Assembly (NCBI GenBank): GCA_031216445.1
Contig: CM062198.1
Span: 4,712,001 to 4,776,000 of the forward strand
Length of the DNA: 64,000 nt
Direction: 5' to 3'
Source of the DNA: Lateolabrax maculatus
Lineage: Eukaryota > Chordata > Actinopteri > Acropomatiformes > Lateolabracidae
Positions 56,061 through 64,000 of this stretch are shown here, piece by piece (position 1 is the first letter of the stretch; every line of letters starts with the position of its first letter). The translations under genes were made by a program, and so were the position numbers. Under the pieces are notes generated by a model. The model did not search any database and had not been told where the DNA came from. It saw nothing but the letters and a program-made list of their open reading frames with translations.

Positions 56061-59000
56061 TAACCACTTTTTCAGTTGCTCAGAGACTTAGTTTCAATTG
56101 TTTTATTTTATTGCTCCAGCAACAAAAAACTAAATTTCTTTACTTTGGTGGGCAGTCCAGTGGCGATATTGGTAAAATGCTTAAGATAACAAATAAAATT
56201 GTCATTCCCTCCTCCTGTTTTGTACCTTCTCTCCACCCGTGGCTGCCATCCCGTGGTGTGGCGACAGAGTGTTCAGCCAGTAGAGAGATTAATAAAGCTG
56301 CTCCCTTTCCTCTCATCCTCTCATCCTTCATCCGTCCATCCCTTCATCCCCTCCCAGGAGTCTGGTATTGATCAGACATGTCCACATTAGAGGGAGGGGA
56401 GATGCTTTTATGATAATCCACCCACCCGCCCCGCCACTCGTAATGGCTGCATTAGATGCTCATCCCCTCCGCACCCGACACCTGGCCCTCGCTCTCTTCG
56501 GACTTACTGTTTGCATTACAACACTGTTTAATGGGCTCTTTAGAGGGGCTGTGGGGGCTGGGGGCAGGGGAGGGCAGGAAACTTTCCAAGAGTTTCCAGT
56601 AGATGAGGACCCAGCAAGGAGCCACTGGGAAGGTCCGGTGCGAGAGTGATAGATGGCACCATGTTGAAGTGGAGGGCGGAGGGAGCTGGAAGTGGGGGTC
56701 CATTACCTATTACTGAATGCCCTCTCTGTCTAGCCATGCCGCTCGGCTGGCTGTCTGATGGCTAACAAACTCTGGGAAGTGGAGCTTTTGATGAGTGTGT
56801 TCTCTGACTGGACCCAGACGGAGGGCCAATCAATAGCTCTCTCTCTCATTACTTTCCAGTCAAAACAATCCAGAAACATTCTGACACAAATGTAAAGAGT
56901 CCGTCCACAAATGTGCCAAAGCTGAAACCAAAGACCCAGGTAGGACACTTATGTTGTTAGGCACAAATAGGAATAGTATTAGCGCACCAACAGCATATAC
57001 TCTTTCTCTACTTCTGCATTATTCACCAGGCTGACTGGCTGCAGCAGAGTGGTGGGGCTCTCAAGACGCTTGGCTCAGGACGAAAACACAAGATTGAAAA
57101 AAAAGCAAGTAAAAAAAAAAAAAAAAAGAAGGAGAGAGAAAGAGCCACCTGGACACCATCAGTCTCAGCGAAGGTAAACATCTCCGACATTCCTCCCGGC
57201 ACACTGGCCTACAGAGGTCAAAGGTCATGATGACAAACGAGTGACCCAGGAGCCCTGAGAGGCCAAGAGAGGAGCCTCTGGAATCTCTCAGCAGGGGGAC
57301 GGGGGACACAGACATATTCACCAGCCCAGGAGCCATGAATAAAAGGATAGTAGACTACGAGGTCTCTATGCAAGACCTAACCTGTGGCTCTTCAAGGGAA
57401 ATAAGCCAATTTGAGCACATGCACAAACAGAACAGCAAAAATGTGTTGGACTGATTCACAAATCTCCCTTTCAGTCCCCCGCATTCTTGTTTTTACCCCA
57501 CATGGAAGTTAACACTAAGTTATCATATTCATCAAGTACTCCCACTTACCAGGTTCAACTGTGGCCCATTACAAATGTCAGACTGGACCATGGAAAAAAT
57601 ATGTTTAGAAGTTAAATCGCCTCAGATGAGAAGAAAGGATAGGAAGTGGGTGTCAACTGTAACTTTTAAACTAAGCTTCTAGTTGTAGTAGGATGTCAGT
57701 TATAACTAAGGAATGTGTAATGACAATATTTCATGTGTAAGGAATGTGAGGGGTATGTAAAGGGGGGTCTGAGGGTGACACTGATGAAATGCAACTGGAG
57801 GCTGTGCTGGACTCCCCCCAGGTGTCAGCCATGTAGGCTATAAGCATTCATGTTTGTACTAAGATGGGTCTTTGTAAGCTATTTGAACACATTTATAGTG
57901 TTGCAGCATTAGACCCCCACATACAGATCTAGGTGTGTGAACACTAATAAAGGTTTCAGGGTAAACACAAGTGTTCATTTATTTGCCATTTTTGTGAACT
58001 ACTGCTTCTGAAAAATAGCCAGGAATGACAGCCGCCATGCCAACAACAATGCCGCAAATTTCTCACCTGCATCATCATAAGTCGTTAGTACAAACTGAAT
58101 TCTGTCCTTCCATATTTTTCAGTCCCACACAGAAAACATTCGCTGGTACATAATACCTTAAACCAAAACATGTAGTTAACATGTTAACAGTTTGCTTATT
58201 TTGCTGTTGGTCAATGGTGAATATGAAGAAACACTACCTGACCTGTCCAATCCAATCCAAATTTTATCATTTAAATAATTTAAAGCATATAAAGCACATT
58301 TCAAAACAACAACAGCTGAGCAGTTGACTGTCCACATTTAAAAAACAGCCATTTATATTCAGCCCTGAATATACAGTATAGTGTACATTATATTGAATAT
58401 ACCGCCAATAAAACTATAAGGGTGCATTAAATTGTGAATATTCAAGCATACATCACACACTGTTTTTCCTAGAGTAATGGCTTGATAAGAAAAACAAAAA
58501 TTGATTGACTGCTGTTCTATCAAATCAAGACTGCTACCACATTCGTCCTCCCATAATATTTAGCTTTTGTGAAGTGGACAAAGTGTTCTTCTCTTAATAC
58601 ATCTGCTATTTGTAAATCAAGCTTGCATAAGCAGAAAGAGTGAATTTATACACACAACTGGCAGGACAAATGAGTTGCCAAACACTTTAACAATCATGTG
58701 GTGAGCAGCAAAAACTGTACAGATGTGAACTTCCAAGTGCAAACAAAAAATCCTTTTAGTAGCCAAAGATGGATTCCTACATATTCTTTGGAGTTTTGTG
58801 GATACATGTATTAAAAGTATACTGCCCATACTACATGGTGACAAAAAACTAAATGTGAAAGATAGAAACAGTACTTGATTTCTAAAACAAATTCTTCCTT
58901 TCTAGTAATTTGGTTAAAATCCAGATGACATAAAATTAATTCTACTTTGAAGCATTGACGCCAGTCTTTGTGGTCACTTATCCTAATAACCTTTCACAAC

Positions 59001-59929
59001 CCAACCTTCATGTGAGGATCTAAGTGTCCCTGAGCAAAGACACAGCCAGCTCCAGGCCTGCTGCTGTGTAGCTGAGCCTGGCCCTGACCTCTGACCTCTC
59101 TAACATCAACAGCCTCTGAGCAGTTTCACAGGTACTGTCAGTACTATTCAGTCCTGTTATAATGCTCTTTGCTTCCAACTTCAGCTGGTTGTGTGGGCAG
59201 ATGACAGAAGCTAACCAGATACAATGAGTGGAAATGTGAGTCAGACGGAGAACTGGGGAGTGTATGACTACTGTGACTAGAGGCTTCATCCCTGCTTGAC
59301 CAGTAAACTCCATCCCAGCTTTCTTAGACACCCTGCCAAACACACTCATATTCCCATCCACATTAGCAAATACTAAAACTAATACTTCCTGAGAAAGCTC
59401 ATGACAATTCATGGGCACAATGACTCATACAAGGACATCTGCTGCATTATCATTCCCCATATCAAGCCTCTGTACAGTCTAATTTGGGAGAGGAATGAAG
59501 AAACACAACTGCACAATTTAAAGCTACATGACACAAGATTATATATGAAATGCATCACCTTATCACCTCATCGTTAGTTGCGTATAGTAACTCCAGATTA
59601 TATGAGCATAGGTGTAGCCCTCAAAGAGCTATTGGGTTTATCTCCGCGACAGGTGTCTGACCTTATGAGTGCTTCACCAGGGGATGAGCAAAAACTGATT
59701 TCTCTCCATAGTCTTCATGGCAGGATGAAAGTTGGGATAATGGTGAGCCCAACCACTCCCTCTTCAATTCCCTAGACCAAGACTCCATATTCATGATTGT
59801 GCCATTCATCTGCTCCCACATGCTCCTTTGTCTTCCAGTCACCATGCAACTTTGCCCTGAGCAGGAAGCCATGTAGACATATATCCAACATACATCCGAG
59901 TTTCTAAGAAAGACTGTACTGTACACCCC

Positions 59930-60540
59930 TACATTGATTACTGTGGATTCAATAGCATAACACTTAAATACAAATATGCCCTTCCTCTGATCAATTCTGC
60001 TTTGGAAACACTACATGGAGCCACCATCTTCTCCAAACTCGATCTTTGAAACGCTTACCACCTGGTTGAATAAAGGAAGGAAATGACACTTGGCCACTTT
60101 GAGTACCTTGTCATGTCCTTTTGACTAACCAATGCCCCTGCTGTCATACAGGCTCTAGACAGTGACAGTCAGTGGCAGAGTGGCCCATACCCACTTCATT
60201 CAAACAACTCCAGCAGTTTCTAAGCTTTGCTAACTTTTACAGAAGGTTAATCTGGGACACAGTGGGGCTGCACGCCTTACTCAACTCACCTCTTCAGCAA
60301 CCCCCTTATCCTGGACCCCTGAGGCAGGTGCTACTTTTTCTGAGCTAAAAAGGTATTTTACAACTGCACCTAACCTCGTTCAACGTGAGGATGATGTTTC
60401 TGACACAGGAGTAGGAGCTCCCTTCTCTCAGTGCTCAACCTCGGATATGAGACTCCACCCATGTGCTTTTTTCTACTGTCTACTGTCCCCCACTGAGCGC
60501 AATTATGACATCGGCAACAGATATCTTCTTTCGTTGTGGA
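59930..60540 (+). pseudogene. Decayed Ty3/gypsy pol fragment (RT to RNase H)
   Basis: The plus strand reads ALPLINSALETLHGATIF, SKLDL then a stop, NAYHLV, TLGHFEYLVM and TNAPAV. It then jumps, losing the YLDD block, to FANFYRR, a TQLTSS-like segment, LHPCAFFY and SPTERNYDIGNR. Stops replace residues (LDL*NAYHL and F*LTNAP) and there are frame breaks and an internal deletion. No LTRs were found. It belongs to the same general lineage as the intact element at 15-20 kb but is in the opposite orientation and much older. Confidence 0.8.
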
Positions 60541-62324
60541 GTGGAGACAAAAAAAAGTGGTTGGCCCTGAAAAGGGCTATTGTGTTTCCTTGATTCAAAG
60601 ACACGTGATCTCCGCGCCCCGTAATGAGGCAGATCGGCGAGGGATTGGGTCAAGAGGGCGCTGGCCACCGGTTCTTGCCAGGACGGAACAGAACCTGCTA
60701 AGACATGGCCTCAGGACAACAATACCACAGCAGATGAGGAGGAGGGGGTGTTGACTACTGACTTGAGTTGGTGCTAGCCTGGGATGCTCAGCAACGAGGC
60801 AAGGCTCGCAGTGGGAATGAAGTTCCGATAACAGGTGTAGTCGGTATGACAGGTGGGGTACAAGCGTACAGCTTCAGAGTGGCTAGACTTCTTCATGTTC
60901 TCTTCTATTCTTAACTTTAATGCTTGATGCTGAATAAATTTTGGGAGCTGAGCTGAGATCCTCATAGTACTGTATACTGTAAGAAGAAGAAAAAGAAAAA
61001 TCTTCACCACTTTGTGAGTGTGGGGGATAAAACCAATAGCAACAGCTCTTAGAGGGCAAAGCGTTTACGGAATAGAAACAATAATCCAGTAGTAACTTCT
61101 CTATTCTGAACTCAAAAATATGAAATTGATATCAATCCTTTCATCTGATTCTGGGAAAGACAGGAAACATGCATACTGTATTCTCCGAAATGGGAAATAT
61201 GCTTGCGTATTCTATTCCTATTTTATATTTATGTTTCTTGACTTTTGCACTACTTGCTCTTCTACTTTCTTACTTTTTCTATGTTTATTGTTACGCATAA
61301 ATACACCACAGCTAATTCCTTGTATGTGAAAACTTACTTGGCAATAAACCCAATTCTTATTCTGATTCTCATTCAAAAAGCAAAGACAAATGATGCTATC
61401 CTGCCAGTAGGAGCAGAAGATCATAAAACGCTTGTGCTGTCGCCAGCTGTTTTCCCTCATTATTTGATTTTATTATGTCAACCGTTCTTAGGTCCCTTTT
61501 GGATCAGATCTTCATTTTTTATTTATTTAAATTATTATTATGTATCTATAATTTTTTTAATTTAGGTCTTCAGATCTGCTCTAAACTTTGGACCTGTGAA
61601 GACTTAAGGGCAGTATACTTTGAACAACTAGTTTTGTATGGATGGTCCGTCCCAATGCACCCATTCTCCCTAGAGATAAAATGGAATTGCTACTATCAGT
61701 TTGGTATAGTTTGGAGAACTCTGACATGCAAATTTGAGTTGTTGGCCAATGCTGACCTTTGAAGAAACATAAAGATGAAGGGTCGAAATGAAAAAGATGT
61801 CACATATTAAAATTTCTGCACTGCCAAATTTTAAACTGTGCCATAGTCTAGAATGGCTGCTAAAGAAGTGAGTGGATGCCTATGTGGTATTAAAATAGAT
61901 CTCAGCTTGGACACACCTGGAATACATGAAATATTGTTGCTGTCTCCTGTGTTTCTGTGGCTTGGTGGTGCTATCAAAAGTACATATTGCACATCCCTGT
62001 CCATAGGGGCGGATCAGCATCAACAAGAGATGCTGCCCACTAAAGAGGAGATCAGGGCATTTGTTGCTGAACAGTTAGGTTAATCTCTGTCCCCCCTCTG
62101 ACAGCCATGTTATCTCAGTGACAACTAAATTAGCAGACACAGACTCTCACACACATACTGTAGCAGGCATTTGGTTTCATTGCCGGTGTCATTACATCAA
62201 ACTGGGGCATAGGTGTCACTGGAGGGGACAGAGGTTGAGTGGCTCACTCATGAGTCACTTTATGGGTCCATGTTCGGCCTCATTTACATTTGATATGATG
62301 CAGTTTCATTACATATGTTTTGTA

Positions 62325-62368
62325 AAACCAATCCACCCATCCATTACCTATACCTGCTTATCCTGGGT
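62325..62368 (+). repeat. Teleost dispersed repeat fragment (ccatccattacctatacc type)
   Basis: ccacccatccattacctata followed by cctgcttatcctgggtgga is a short piece of a very common fish repeat, in the same family as 9447-9508. Confidence 0.45.
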
Positions 62369-64000
62369 GGAATTTTTGTGAAATGTCTGGCATTACACTA
62401 GTCAAATTTAAACACTACACATTTGCATAAAATGTCAGCTATCAAAAGCTTCAAAAAGAGGAATCTTATTAAGGTGCTCTGCAGAATATTTGACCACTAT
62501 TTGTGCTTTGGGCCAACATTTTTATAAGTGAGTTCCTGGTTTGTTAGTATCTCGAGAATGAGCATCTGGGCAATGCAATACACATTATTGCCAGCAGCTT
62601 CACAGTGTTCCATTGACAACCATGGGCAGTAACACAACGAGAATTTTAGCAAAGTGCCAGTTAAGGTAAGGACGAAGAAGACTGTATGTAGACAATGCAG
62701 GATTCAAACAATGCAATTTTTTGATGAGGTTTGAGACATGTTTTTGAGGCCTTGGGGTGCATTTTGATCAGAAACAGTGAATTTGGTTCATTCACAAGAA
62801 AACTTCACAGAGTAGCTTTAATTACAACATTCAGAGTGAACACATGAAGCCTACATAGTTCACTTTGCATCCCTTTTGCAACTTCATATTTTCAAGAATA
62901 GTGGAAATATGTTGATTTAAAAATTGTTAGTTAAGTAAGCAGACTTACAACCACTTGTACAGATGCATGGATCTCACACAGATTTGTGGCTATTTTTCTG
63001 CTTGCGTAATCCCGCTTAAAAAGCTCTGACTGGTCGACTGTTTCTCCAACCTGGTGAAGCAGTTGTGAAGCAGCACAACGCCAGACCTACTTGAATAAAT
63101 TAACAAATGGGCAACAATAAAAAAAACTGAACAATGTATTATATGTACAGCAATCACAGTGTATTTAATAAATTATGCTGATAGGAAGTTGCTGTATGTA
63201 CATTATAATATCCTTTTTGTTTAAACAGCCCAATTACGAGTTGCTGTCATGAAGCCTGCTATCATTGTGAACATGGCCTGGACAGGTCCAGGTTTCAAAA
63301 AGTGTTTTTGAGTGGGAAAAAAAAATCCTCATTTCATGATCATCTCTGCTTCCGCTTGATCTTGAACCCCTCAGGTCATGCAAGCCACCAGGGTATTCAC
63401 CAGGGTATTTTCAGAGGTAGGGGGTGGCGCTGAGAGAGGGGGGGGGGCTTACCAACAGGTTCATCTGGAGGCCTTAGCTGCTGTGACACATTGTGACCTC
63501 CCCTGGGCTTTGGGCACAGCGAGAGCTCGGAGAGAGGGGAGGAGGGCAGGGGAAGAGGGGAGAGTCAGAGAGGGAAAAAAGAAGAGAGGGTCTGTGCGTG
63601 TCTTCATAGTGTTTAGTTGTGATTAGATTGAGCAGCATCTCTGTGGTGGCTGTGTATCCATCTGCTGCTCAGGGCTGAGCGGTGTGTTCCTGTTGCCACC
63701 CTCATGACCTCAGACCTAAACAGACCAATTACCCACCACTGGACTTTCCACTTTTCCTCAAACTCTGGTCCAAACAAACACACCACTACATCTAACCCCC
63801 CTGCCTCTGTTCATCTTTGATCTGCTGCCTCTCGCTCTGACCTACAACAGAGAACATCGCCCTCTTTTAGCCAAAAGCAGATGCTAGCCAGGAAACACAT
63901 TCACTTGTACTGTCTCTAAGCTACAAAACAAACAGTTTCTTTTTTAGTATACATTTGGGCTGACATGGGCATTTATAACAATAAATTATATCAACAGCTT

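Larger units (their letters stand above)
48751..64000. other. Upstream spacer of bnc1, repeat-bearing, no complete gene seen
   Basis: No recognisable host exon in about 15 kb. Individual repeats are listed separately. The longest plus-strand frame (52909-53415, 168 codons) and a minus-strand frame at 59020-59418 have no known domain. A GC-richer, low-repeat patch at 56390-56700 could be regulatory. Confidence 0.45.

Noticed and set aside
59020..59418. 132-codon minus-strand open frame
   Set aside because: No known family. It overlaps sequence resembling a common fish repeat (gtgtccctgagcaaa...).
1..64000. tRNA and rRNA genes, CRISPR arrays
   Set aside because: No cloverleaf with A/B boxes, no rRNA sequence and no regularly spaced repeats with unique spacers were seen; the spaced repeats are microsatellites.

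Overview
This is a teleost fish nuclear genome window. Two vertebrate genes are recognisable from their protein sequence: bnc1 (basonuclin-1), complete over five coding exons on the minus strand, and the first coding exon of sh3gl3 (endophilin-A3), also minus, whose remaining exons lie beyond position 1. The same two genes are neighbours on human chromosome 15q25, so the linkage is old. The fish assignment rests on many long CA/GT microsatellites and several dispersed repeats familiar from teleosts, including hAT-like, L2-like, DIRS and chromodomain Ty3/gypsy elements.

Layout. 1-4636: sh3gl3 intron 1. 4637-4681: sh3gl3 coding exon 1, with its GC-richer promoter/5' UTR to about 4930. 5.0-12.95 kb: repeat-rich spacer with a SINE-like piece, a broken L2-type LINE, and the frameshifted remnant of a SWIM zinc-finger exon. 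12.95-20.67 kb: a decayed DIRS tyrosine-recombinase retrotransposon (minus strand), split by a young 5,448-bp sushi-type gypsy element (14942-20389, minus). That element has near-identical LTRs, a 5-bp target duplication, polypurine tract, gag, and a pol with protease, RT, RNase H, integrase and chromodomain. 20.7-31.4 kb: mostly AT-rich spacer, with one possible plus-strand coding exon at 26946-27250. 31487-48183: bnc1, coding exons at 48175-48183, 39013-39115, 36993-37228, 33132-35209 and 31487-32294. They join in frame at consensus GT/AG sites to give 1077 codons plus stop. 48.2-64 kb: bnc1 promoter side and a repeat-bearing upstream spacer with a decayed gypsy pol fragment at 59.9-60.5 kb.

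How it works together. bnc1 encodes a nuclear protein with three pairs of C2H2 zinc fingers, known in vertebrates as a regulator in squamous epithelia and germ cells. sh3gl3 encodes a membrane-curving BAR/SH3 protein of endocytosis. They share linkage, not a pathway. The mobile elements are independent arrivals. The most notable observations are a predicted Tf1/sushi-type self-priming signal in the gypsy element (11 nt at the predicted transcript start complementary to the sequence beside the 5' LTR), a single-base frame break in a run of seven G that separates its gag from pol, a (CA)n tract 12 bases from a bnc1 splice donor, and a 55-base alternating purine-pyrimidine tract about 0.5 kb upstream of the bnc1 start. 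I found no wholly new biological system.
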